Shown here: piece after piece, positions 14,910 to 22,820 of the stretch
How the letters are laid out: every line of letters starts with the position of its first letter
How positions within the stretch are numbered: position 1 is the stretch's first letter
NCBI GenBank assembly: GCA_016292135.1
Contig: JAEFAZ010000002.1
Location: 372,001 to 436,000, forward strand
Direction of reading: 5' to 3'
Length of the DNA stretch: 64,000 nt
From: Saccharofermentans sp.
GTDB taxonomy: Bacteria; Bacillota; Clostridia; Saccharofermentanales; Saccharofermentanaceae
Translations under genes and position numbers: made by a program
Notes under the pieces: generated by a model
What the model saw: only the letters and a program-made list of their open reading frames with translations
Told to the model about the DNA's origin: nothing
The model's database searches: none

Positions 14910-17618
14910 ATGGCAAGATTCAGATTGAAACCCGGGTATGCGGGGCCAATAAGATGTTTATCGATCTGCTTTACGGCAATGATCCTTACATGCGCGCTGA
15001 TCTTTTTGGCATTTCTGATCACGGGCATGGCACCCTTCGGAGCATCCGCGCTCCTTTACAGGGACGGACAGAACCAGATGGCAGATCTTTTCTGCTGGTA
15101 CAAGGATGTCCTTGAGGGGAAAGCTTCCATCGATTACTCTTTCGCTAAATCCCTGGGCGGCAGTAATTTTGCCGTTTTCGCATATTACCTTTTATCACCC
15201 TTTTCGCTCCTGGTCGTTTTCTTCGAAAAGAAGGATATTGCGACATTTATCGATGTCTTATATGTGATCAAGACTGCCATAGCTTCAGTTACGGCAGCTT
15301 ACTATCTTTCAAGAAGGTTCAGGCCCGAAGGCAAGCTGCGCTCCGCTGCAGCCGTGATCCTCGCGGTGTCTTACGCCCTCAGCCCTTTCTTCATCTATCA
15401 GAGCAGCAATATCATGTGGCTCGACGGCGCTTATCTCCTTCCGCTGATCCTGGCGGGAGTAGAGAAGGTCATCGAAGGGAAGAAGAGCACATTGCTCATG
15501 GTGTCACTTGCCATGGCGCTTTGTTTCAACTGGTATACGGGTGTTATCGATGTGATGGCATCCGGTATCTGGCTCCTTTTCGGGACAGTAAGACGTTCAG
15601 TAAGCTCTGATGAAGATTCCAAGGATTTCCCGGGCGGAGCCAAGACCGTCATAAAGGTCTTTTTAAGGTACATCTTATCCTGCGTCTGCTCGGCAGTCCT
15701 GTCGGCAGCCGTGCTCATACCGACACTCTATATGCTGTCCGAAAGGACTTACGGCAAAGCGGATTTGTCGATGCTTACCGATCTCAGCTTCATCGGACCC
15801 GTTATAGATGTCATCCCCAATTATTCATTCGGCCTTATCAGCATGAAGGGCTGTGCGAGCCTCTTTGCGGGCAGCCTTGTCCTCATCGGAATAATATTGC
15901 TCTTTATCGCGGGAACGAAGAATCTCAAAGAGAAGGCAGTCTACGGCGTCTTCCTGCTCTTCACCGTCATGAGCTTTTACTGGAAACCGCTGGTCACGAT
16001 CTTCTCGATGTTAAGGGAAGTCGAATCCTTCTGGTACAGATACGGTTATGTCGGGATATTGTTCCTGATAATAATATCTGCATCTTTCTATCTTGACGGC
16101 AGTTTTGAAAAGATCAAGGCCTGGATGCCGGCCGTTGCTGCGGCAGCCTATATTGTCGCAGCCGAGGCGGTAGCGCTCCTTATGCCTGATACCGTTCCCG
16201 AACAGCTCTTTGTCTTCAGCATAGAGCAGATGATGGATACCCGTATCGATTATGCAGTAGTCCCGCTGGTATCCAAGATCATTTTCCCTCTTCTTATCGG
16301 TGCGGTAATGGTCATCGTCATCCTCGCGAGGAAAGAGAAGGGGTGGTTCAGGAATGTGCTTTCCCTGATACTTGCAGTATTGGTAATATCCGAACTCTTC
16401 CTCGGCAATCTGATCCTTACGCAGAAGGTCTCCGTAGCCGACGGTGCAAATGTGCTCAAGGATTACATAAGACGTGAGCTGGCCCTGCTCGAGGCAGTCC
16501 CTGACAGTTCCTTTAACAGAAGGATCCAGACTACTTATCACGGCACGAATTCCACGGATTACCTTTATGCATCCTATAACGAACCGATGGCCTACGGTTT
16601 CAACTCGGTCACATCTTTTGTTTCGGATCCCGAGCAGGATACGATCGGTTTTATCGACAGGGCAGGTTATGCGGGCTACAAGGATACCCTTACCGTAACG
16701 AGATCGGAAAACATCGCCCTCGACAGTCTCCTGGGAGTCAAATATGTCATGCTTCCTGCTGACGATACGAACACGACAGGTCTTGATTTCATTGCGGGAA
16801 TAGAAGGCTTCAAGAATATCTACTCCAATCCCTATGCTATGCCCGTGGCGTTCAAATACAACGGAAACGGGTCTTACGACAGCGGCAGCAGCGACAGGGC
16901 GCTTTATCTCAGTGAGATACTCGAGCACCTTTCGGGCAAGGTTGACGGCCTGTTCACGCCTTTGGAATATGAATCGGAGACGGAAGGCAGCAGCTTCACT
17001 TTCAGGCCGGTCCTTCCCGGGGACTTTGATACAACGAAGAATGTCATTCTCGCGGACTTCAGTACCGACTCTGACGAGAAAGCCGTCATCAACATCAACG
17101 GGCGCTTTTTTACTGATTATTTCAGATTCCTTGCACCGAAGCAGGTTTCCGTTCCCGTAGAGGACGGGACTTGTGAAGTCAACATAGTATTTAACAACGA
17201 CAACGTCGGCAATAACCTTGCGGTCAAGGCATCGTTTTATGTTCTCAGCCTTACAAGGCTCGATGAGATATCCAAGAACGCCAGATTGAACTGCGCATCC
17301 CGTCAGGTCATAGAGAACTCTTATGCAAGGTTTGAAGTTGCTGACGCGAAGGAAGGGGAGAGCCTGTTCATGTCGATCCCTTATGAGAGAGGCTGGACAA
17401 TAACGTTAAACGGAAAGGCCGCAGAGTGTGACCTCATTGGCGGAACACTCATGAGCGTTCCGCTGGATGAAGGCATGAACGTAGTCGAACTAAGCTACGA
17501 AGTGCCTTTGAAAAAGACTGCGCTTTATATAAGCATCGGAGGCGTTGTATTGTTCCTCCTGATCCTTATAGCTGAAGAACTGATATTAACGAAAAATAAC
17601 AGAGGAGAGTTAGAATGA
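14910..17618 (+). CDS. YfhO family membrane glycosyltransferase
   Basis: A 902-residue protein. After a short basic N-terminus there are about 12-13 membrane segments up to residue ~530, a long extracytoplasmic domain (~535-865) and a final membrane segment (~868-890). The first outside loop 'GASALLYRDGQNQMADLF' and 'SFAKSLGGSNFAVFAYYLLSPF' match the YfhO family. B. subtilis YfhO and relatives are GT-C-like enzymes that transfer sugars from undecaprenyl-phosphate donors onto teichoic or lipoteichoic acids on the outer face of the membrane. It starts 9 nt after the acyl carrier protein gene and its stop overlaps the next gene by 4 nt, so it sits in the middle of the operon. Confidence 0.88.
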   Translation: MARFRLKPGYAGPIRCLSICFTAMILTCALIFLAFLITGMAPFGASALLYRDGQNQMADLFCWYKDVLEGKASIDYSFAKSLGGSNFAVFAYYLLSPFSLLVVFFEKKDIATFIDVLYVIKTAIASVTAAYYLSRRFRPEGKLRSAAAVILAVSYALSPFFIYQSSNIMWLDGAYLLPLILAGVEKVIEGKKSTLLMVSLAMALCFNWYTGVIDVMASGIWLLFGTVRRSVSSDEDSKDFPGGAKTVIKVFLRYILSCVCSAVLSAAVLIPTLYMLSERTYGKADLSMLTDLSFIGPVIDVIPNYSFGLISMKGCASLFAGSLVLIGIILLFIAGTKNLKEKAVYGVFLLFTVMSFYWKPLVTIFSMLREVESFWYRYGYVGILFLIIISASFYLDGSFEKIKAWMPAVAAAAYIVAAEAVALLMPDTVPEQLFVFSIEQMMDTRIDYAVVPLVSKIIFPLLIGAVMVIVILARKEKGWFRNVLSLILAVLVISELFLGNLILTQKVSVADGANVLKDYIRRELALLEAVPDSSFNRRIQTTYHGTNSTDYLYASYNEPMAYGFNSVTSFVSDPEQDTIGFIDRAGYAGYKDTLTVTRSENIALDSLLGVKYVMLPADDTNTTGLDFIAGIEGFKNIYSNPYAMPVAFKYNGNGSYDSGSSDRALYLSEILEHLSGKVDGLFTPLEYESETEGSSFTFRPVLPGDFDTTKNVILADFSTDSDEKAVININGRFFTDYFRFLAPKQVSVPVEDGTCEVNIVFNNDNVGNNLAVKASFYVLSLTRLDEISKNARLNCASRQVIENSYARFEVADAKEGESLFMSIPYERGWTITLNGKAAECDLIGGTLMSVPLDEGMNVVELSYEVPLKKTALYISIGGVVLFLLILIAEELILTKNNRGELE

Positions 17619-18589
17619 AGGAATTATCAAGTTTATTAGGTTACCGTGACTCGATCAGGGTTATGGATGTAACAATGCGTGACGGCGGTCTCGTAAACGA
17701 TTTCTTTTTCAAGGATGATCTGGTCAAGGCCATGTATCTTACGAACATCAATGCCGGCGTTGACAGCATGGAACTCGGATATAAAGCCGACAAGGATCTT
17801 TTCGATCAGGATAAATACGGCAAGTGGAAGTTCTGCAACGATGACGATATCTTCAACGTAATAGGCGACAATGCCGAGAAGAAGCTGAAGCTTGCTGTCA
17901 TGGCTGATGTCGGCAGATGCAATTACAGGGAGGATATCCGCCCGAGAAGCGAGAGCGCGATCGACATCATCAGGGTAGCGACTTATGTCAACACCATCCC
18001 CGAGTGCTGCCACATGATCGAGGATGCCAAGAACAAGGGATATGAAGTAAGCTGCAATATCATGGCTCTGTCAACGGCTCAGGAATCCGATGTCAAGGTC
18101 GCGCTCGACATGATCTCACAGACCGGGGTCGATATCCTTTACATCGTAGACAGCTTCGGTTCCCTCTATCCCGAGCAGATCGCCAGGATCGCAGCTCTTT
18201 ACAGGGAATACGGCGAGAAATACGGCATAGAGATCGGTATCCATGCCCACAACAACCAGCAGCTTGCATTTGCCAATACGATCGAAGCTTGCGGCGACGG
18301 CGTTAACTGGCTGGATGCAACCTACTTCGGCATGGGCAGAGGCGCAGGCAACTGTCAGATGGAAAATCTCATAGCTTTCCTCCGCAACCCCAAGTACAGG
18401 ATCTATCCCGTGATCAAGTTCATCGAAGATTACATGGTCCCTCTTTCCAAGGAATGCAAATGGGGCTATGACATCCAGTATCTCATGACCGGACTTTTGA
18501 ACCAGCATCCCAGATCCGCCATCAAGTTTACCGCTGACGGCCGTGAGGACTATACGGGCTTCTACAAAGAGATCGTTGCCTTAGACTGA
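17615..18589 (+). CDS. DRE-TIM metallolyase-type aldolase
   Basis: A 324-residue TIM-barrel enzyme of the HMG-CoA lyase/homocitrate synthase superfamily. The opening 'VMDVTMRDGGLVNDF' is the D-x-T-x-R-D-G-G signature, and 'IGIHAHNNQQLAFAN' supplies the HxH metal ligands. The family makes or breaks C-C bonds using a divalent metal and often acetyl-CoA. Stand-alone members like this one occur in surface-polysaccharide clusters and with 4-hydroxy-2-oxovalerate aldolase annotations; the substrate here is unknown. Its place between YfhO and two GT-C proteins suggests that it makes an unusual acid or sugar substituent. The start overlaps the YfhO stop and has a GGAG site. Confidence 0.8.
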   Translation: MKELSSLLGYRDSIRVMDVTMRDGGLVNDFFFKDDLVKAMYLTNINAGVDSMELGYKADKDLFDQDKYGKWKFCNDDDIFNVIGDNAEKKLKLAVMADVGRCNYREDIRPRSESAIDIIRVATYVNTIPECCHMIEDAKNKGYEVSCNIMALSTAQESDVKVALDMISQTGVDILYIVDSFGSLYPEQIARIAALYREYGEKYGIEIGIHAHNNQQLAFANTIEACGDGVNWLDATYFGMGRGAGNCQMENLIAFLRNPKYRIYPVIKFIEDYMVPLSKECKWGYDIQYLMTGLLNQHPRSAIKFTADGREDYTGFYKEIVALD

Positions 18590-18606
18590 TTTATCGGAGG
18601 TATCCG

Positions 18607-20271
18607 GTGACCTTGGACAAGTACGACAGCATGCCTTTTTCCGGGCTTTTTTCTCGGATCAATAAGCTGCCCGCAAAAAAAGTCGCATTTGCGGTCACTT
18701 TGTTGTTTGCTGTCCTTTCGGCTGCCGTAATCTCCTTTCACGAGCCCTGGCTCGATGAGGCCCAGGCCTGGCTGATAGCAAGGGATGCATCGATCCCCGA
18801 CATGTTCCTCAACCTGTCGCACGTGGAAGGGCACATACCTTTCTGGTGGCTTATCCTCGCACTGCCTGCAAAGCTCGGAGTCCCATACGAGACCGGGCTT
18901 AAGGCAGTTAACATCCTTATGGCTGTTGCCGCCTGCGCTGTGTTCGAGTTCAAGTCTCCTTTCCTCAATGCATTTAAGATCGTTTTTCCGTTCACATATT
19001 TCTTTTTCTATCAGTACTCGATAGTGACAAGACCATATATGATCCTGATCCTTGCGCTTTTCCTTGTGGCGGCGACGTTCGGGAGCAGGGAAGAAAGACC
19101 TGTCCCTCATTTTCTTTCTCTTGTTCTGCTCTGTCTTTCAGACACGTTCGGGATCGCGATAGCCGGAGGCATCGCTTTAGGCTGGACCATAACTGTCGTT
19201 AAGAAGATCGTGAAAAAGGGATATTCATCCGCCAGGTCCGTCTTTAAGCCTGTGATATGCCTTTCGCTGCTGCTCGTTACGGCTCTTTTGCTGATATGGA
19301 CCATCATGCCTTCAGGGAACGCCACCGCGGCGGGACTGGTAAACGGGAGCAGTATCTTAAAGTCCTTCCTGAGGGAGATCTTTATCCTTCCTGCGGATCT
19401 TTGCATTACGTCATTTACCACATACGATCTTCTTTCAGTACAGGAATTCGAGCTCTGGCAGATCCTGGCGGCAGCCCTTGTCAGCATTGTCATTTGGTTC
19501 TTTTTCTTCAAGGCATTCCTGCGCAAAGGTAAGATAACGGACATCATATTGCCCTTATCGACCTTTATCCTGCTTGGAGCTATATATATCTATTCCCACC
19601 ACTTCGGTCTCCTGTTGATGCTGGGGATCTATTGCGCCTGGATCTCCCTCGAAGAAACCGGAGCTGAAAGACTTAACCCTGTCTTCTCATGGTCAGGCAA
19701 GGTCCTCTGCGTTATCTCGGTCTTTGCCGGGCTCGTATGGAGCGGTTTTGCCGTTATGAACGATGTCATCCATCCCTACTGGATCTCGCGTGATCTTTAT
19801 GGCTGGATAGAGGATAATGACCTTGAAGGATACAAATGGTTCTCATGCTGGGATATGGAATTCGAAGGCGGGACGGATGTCATATCAAAGCAGAACACGG
19901 CCGTGACTCGTGAGGTGGTCCCCGTAAACCCTTATCTCGGAAAGACGCCTCTTAACTTTAACAACGAGGGAATAAGCTATGCGCTCTTCCGCGAAAATAC
20001 CCGCGAACAGAACGAAAAAGACATCGAAAGATGGAAAACGGAAGGAGAAGCGGATCTTATCTTATGCAGTGATATCAAGGAGGCTCTGGCTCTGATGAAG
20101 ATCATGGGATACAGTTCTTCCTACGACATCGTATATGTGAAAGAAAGCCGCTATTCCTGGAAAGCTGATTTTACGAAGGGCGGCGTGATTGTTCTTGCCG
20201 CAAGAGACAGGGGACTTAATATCAAGCCCGACACCGCCGATTATGCTTCGCTCGTAGGACAGGAAGGCTGA
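18607..20271 (+). CDS. GT-C type membrane glycosyltransferase (first of two paralogues)
   Basis: A 554-residue polytopic protein with about 10-11 membrane segments. The first outer loop, just after membrane segment 1, contains 'HEPWLDEAQAWLIARD', with the paired acidic residues (D-E) typical of GT-C enzymes that use polyprenyl-phosphate sugars (GT39/ArnT-like). 'RPYMILILALFL' and 'YSHHFGLLL' recur in the family. A soluble outer domain occupies the last ~150 residues. The adjacent gene encodes a clear paralogue. GTG start, with GGAGG 7 nt upstream. The likely job is adding a sugar to a wall polymer outside the cell; donor and acceptor are unknown. Confidence 0.8.
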   Translation: MTLDKYDSMPFSGLFSRINKLPAKKVAFAVTLLFAVLSAAVISFHEPWLDEAQAWLIARDASIPDMFLNLSHVEGHIPFWWLILALPAKLGVPYETGLKAVNILMAVAACAVFEFKSPFLNAFKIVFPFTYFFFYQYSIVTRPYMILILALFLVAATFGSREERPVPHFLSLVLLCLSDTFGIAIAGGIALGWTITVVKKIVKKGYSSARSVFKPVICLSLLLVTALLLIWTIMPSGNATAAGLVNGSSILKSFLREIFILPADLCITSFTTYDLLSVQEFELWQILAAALVSIVIWFFFFKAFLRKGKITDIILPLSTFILLGAIYIYSHHFGLLLMLGIYCAWISLEETGAERLNPVFSWSGKVLCVISVFAGLVWSGFAVMNDVIHPYWISRDLYGWIEDNDLEGYKWFSCWDMEFEGGTDVISKQNTAVTREVVPVNPYLGKTPLNFNNEGISYALFRENTREQNEKDIERWKTEGEADLILCSDIKEALALMKIMGYSSSYDIVYVKESRYSWKADFTKGGVIVLAARDRGLNIKPDTADYASLVGQEG

Positions 20272-20272
20272 T

Positions 20273-21898
20273 ATGAAGGAATTGGGTTCTTTGGTCAGAA
20301 GATATAATTCTTTGAACACGGTAAAGCTGGGCGCGGCAGTACTGGTTTTATATTCCGTATTCCTGATCCTGGTGTCGGTCATTCACGAGCCCTGGTACGA
20401 TGAGGCTCAGGCCTGGCAGATAGCGCGCTGCGCTTCGTATTACGACATCATCTTCCATATCCCTCACTATGAATCTCATCCGCCTCTCTGGCATCTGATA
20501 TTGTCGGTCCCCGCCAAGCTCGGCGCGCCTTATGAGATAAGCATAAAGCTGATCAACATCATCTTCAGCATACTGGGAGTCTTCCTCATAGAGATAAGAT
20601 CGAAGTTCAGCAACTGGACAAAGACATTTGTCCCTTTCACTTTCTTCATCTTCTATCAGTACGGGATCATCTCAAGACCTTATTCCATGATGTTCCTGGC
20701 ATTGCTCCTCGCAGCCCTGTTCTACGGCGGAAAGGATGAAAAACCCTTAAGGTTCATCGCAAGCCTCATCTTCCTGTGTTTTACTTCCGATTACGGCCTG
20801 ATGATAGCAGGAGGCATTACTCTGGCCTGGCTTTCTGAACTCCTGATCCGCCACGGGAAGATGTTCTTCAAGGAACTCTTTCTTACGAAAAAGACAAGAC
20901 TTGCAGGCCTTGTGATACTGCTCCTGACCGCGGTATTCATAATCATTCAGGTATATCCTGCACCCGATATGGGGAAGGTCACGGACAGTCCTGTCCTTTA
21001 TAATCTCTTTATGATCACGCTGGCAGGTCCTGCTGAAGCCTTCATGACGGATCTTCTCACGGGCGATCTTAGCGGGGCCGGAATTAACGGGATCCCGGGA
21101 ACTGTTGCCGTTGTCCTTGTATCGCTTTTGTTGTGGGGCATCGGCATCATAGCTTCTTACAGAAGGTCAGCTCTTATGGATTTCCTGCTCCCTTCGGCTT
21201 TTTTCATCGCGATGGGGACCATATATTCAACGCCTCATCACTATGGCATCTACGTTATGCTCTTCCTCTATTTCTTCTGGATCCTGGGGGAGAAACCCGT
21301 GACGAGAAAAGTCTTTCCGGGGATCAAAAGAGGAAGATTTACACGTGCCTGCCGCATATCGGCGCGGGCTGTTATGGCTATATCGATCCTTATATCCTGT
21401 TACTGGACATTTTCCGCCGTGATCAACGATGCCGCATATCCGTATTTCTATTCGCGGGAGATGGCTTCCTGGCTCCGTGATAATACGGATGAGAAAGATG
21501 TCATCATGGCAAGCTGGTGCCCCGTATATGAGAAAGACAGTCAGGGCAATGACATAACCGGTAAGCCTAAGGCTGTCATATACAACAGTGTGGCAGAGAT
21601 CGCTGTCCCGCTCGATCCTTATTTCGCCCGTCCGCTCATTGATAATGAGATACTGCCTTACCAGTTCCTCGGGAAGATGAGCGAAGATGAGATCAGGGAT
21701 TACAGTGACCGCGTGAAAGCTGCGGGTACACCGGATTATATCCTCGCCTACAACGAGAACTTCGTTCCGGGATTCCTTGCAGCGATAGATTCCGGAGAAG
21801 AAAGATACGAAATGGAACAGGCATTTATCAATTACCGCATCTTTAAGGATGACCTCTACTACTACAACGTGATGGTCTATAAGAGAGCCGCAGAGTAA
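20273..21898 (+). CDS. GT-C type membrane glycosyltransferase (second of two paralogues)
   Basis: A 541-residue polytopic protein homologous along its length to the preceding gene product: 'HEPWYDEAQAWQIARC' matches 'HEPWLDEAQAWLIARD', 'LSVPAKLGAPYE' matches 'LALPAKLGVPYE', and 'FYQYGIISRPYSMM' matches 'FYQYSIVTRPYMIL'. The acidic pair expected of the GT-C active site is kept. It begins 1 nt after the first paralogue ends. The two may act on different sugars or positions of the same polymer, or as a heterodimer. The C-terminal ~140 residues form an outer domain without a recognised motif. The downstream DeoR gene follows after 12 nt. Confidence 0.8.
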   Translation: MKELGSLVRRYNSLNTVKLGAAVLVLYSVFLILVSVIHEPWYDEAQAWQIARCASYYDIIFHIPHYESHPPLWHLILSVPAKLGAPYEISIKLINIIFSILGVFLIEIRSKFSNWTKTFVPFTFFIFYQYGIISRPYSMMFLALLLAALFYGGKDEKPLRFIASLIFLCFTSDYGLMIAGGITLAWLSELLIRHGKMFFKELFLTKKTRLAGLVILLLTAVFIIIQVYPAPDMGKVTDSPVLYNLFMITLAGPAEAFMTDLLTGDLSGAGINGIPGTVAVVLVSLLLWGIGIIASYRRSALMDFLLPSAFFIAMGTIYSTPHHYGIYVMLFLYFFWILGEKPVTRKVFPGIKRGRFTRACRISARAVMAISILISCYWTFSAVINDAAYPYFYSREMASWLRDNTDEKDVIMASWCPVYEKDSQGNDITGKPKAVIYNSVAEIAVPLDPYFARPLIDNEILPYQFLGKMSEDEIRDYSDRVKAAGTPDYILAYNENFVPGFLAAIDSGEERYEMEQAFINYRIFKDDLYYYNVMVYKRAAE

Positions 21899-21910
21899 GG
21901 AGATCTTCGC

Positions 21911-22702
21911 ATGATCAATACGGACAGAAGGAAAAAGATCCTGGACATACTGAAAAAACGCGGAAAGATAAGCGTCAAGGAGCTCGAAAAGGAACTGGGC
22001 GTTACCGGTGCCACGATCAGGAGTGACATCCGTGATCTCGAGAGGGCGGGAGCCGTGGACCGCTATCACGGAGGGATCTCCCTGCCCGAGACTTCATCTG
22101 CTCCGCCTGATTTCAATTACATGATCAGGTCGGTATCCGAAGTCAACCTCAAGACGGCGATAGGCAGGAAAGCCGCAGAACTGGTATCTGACGGCGTTAC
22201 CGTATTCATGGATGCAAGCTCCACCACTTTCCACATGATCAGGTTCATGAAGGACAAGAAGGATGTCACGGTCATAACCAACGGCCTTCATACTGCGATG
22301 GAGCTCCAGAGGAGCAATTCATTCAAGTCCATACTCGTTCTCGGAGGCACTCTCCGCCCGCATTCCGGCGCCATCGAGGGCATGGTGAGCCGCGAGATGA
22401 TCAAGCGCCTTTCAGGCGAATATTACTTTGTTTCAGGCAACGGCTTTTCGGCCGAGACCGGCCTTTCGGGCAACAATTTCTACGAGCTGGAACTCAAGAA
22501 ACTCTGTGCGGAAAGATCGAAGCACATCGTGGCGCTCGTTGATTCCACAAAGATCGGAAGGGATTCGTCTTCAGGCTTTATACCCACATCGAAGATCGAT
22601 ACCCTGATCACGGATTCCGGAGCCCTGGCGGATCCCGGCAAGAAGGAGATAGTGGAGAAATGCCGCAAGGCAGGTGTCGATGTCATCATCGCCGAAGTTT
22701 GA
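21911..22702 (+). CDS. DeoR/GlpR family transcriptional regulator
   Basis: A 263-residue repressor: an N-terminal DeoR helix-turn-helix ('RRKKILDILKKRGKISVKEL', 'VTGATIRSDIRDLERAGAVDRYHGG'), then the sugar-phosphate isomerase-like effector domain with 'VFMDASSTTFHMI', 'VITNGLHTAMEL', 'LGGTLRP' and 'ALVDSTKIGRDSS'. The family senses phosphorylated sugars and controls sugar catabolic or transport genes. As the last gene of the polymer operon it may adjust that operon to sugar supply; no operator could be assigned. AAGGAG precedes the ATG at good distance. Confidence 0.88.
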   Translation: MINTDRRKKILDILKKRGKISVKELEKELGVTGATIRSDIRDLERAGAVDRYHGGISLPETSSAPPDFNYMIRSVSEVNLKTAIGRKAAELVSDGVTVFMDASSTTFHMIRFMKDKKDVTVITNGLHTAMELQRSNSFKSILVLGGTLRPHSGAIEGMVSREMIKRLSGEYYFVSGNGFSAETGLSGNNFYELELKKLCAERSKHIVALVDSTKIGRDSSSGFIPTSKIDTLITDSGALADPGKKEIVEKCRKAGVDVIIAEV

Positions 22703-22767
22703 TGCATAAGGCGCTGCCCGATGCAGCAAATATAACTCAACCCTTATAAGCAACTTTCTTCTTTATT

Positions 22768-22776
22768 TGTTATAAT
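22768..22776 (+). promoter_or_regulatory. Extended -10 promoter of the esterase-like/AraC/folate operon
   Basis: TGTTATAAT, 44 nt before the ATG at 22821. No clear -35. It is the only evident promoter before folE. Confidence 0.5.
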
Positions 22777-22820
22777 AGTTAAGTTAAAAAGCTATTTGAT
22801 CGCAATGGGGTTGATAACTG

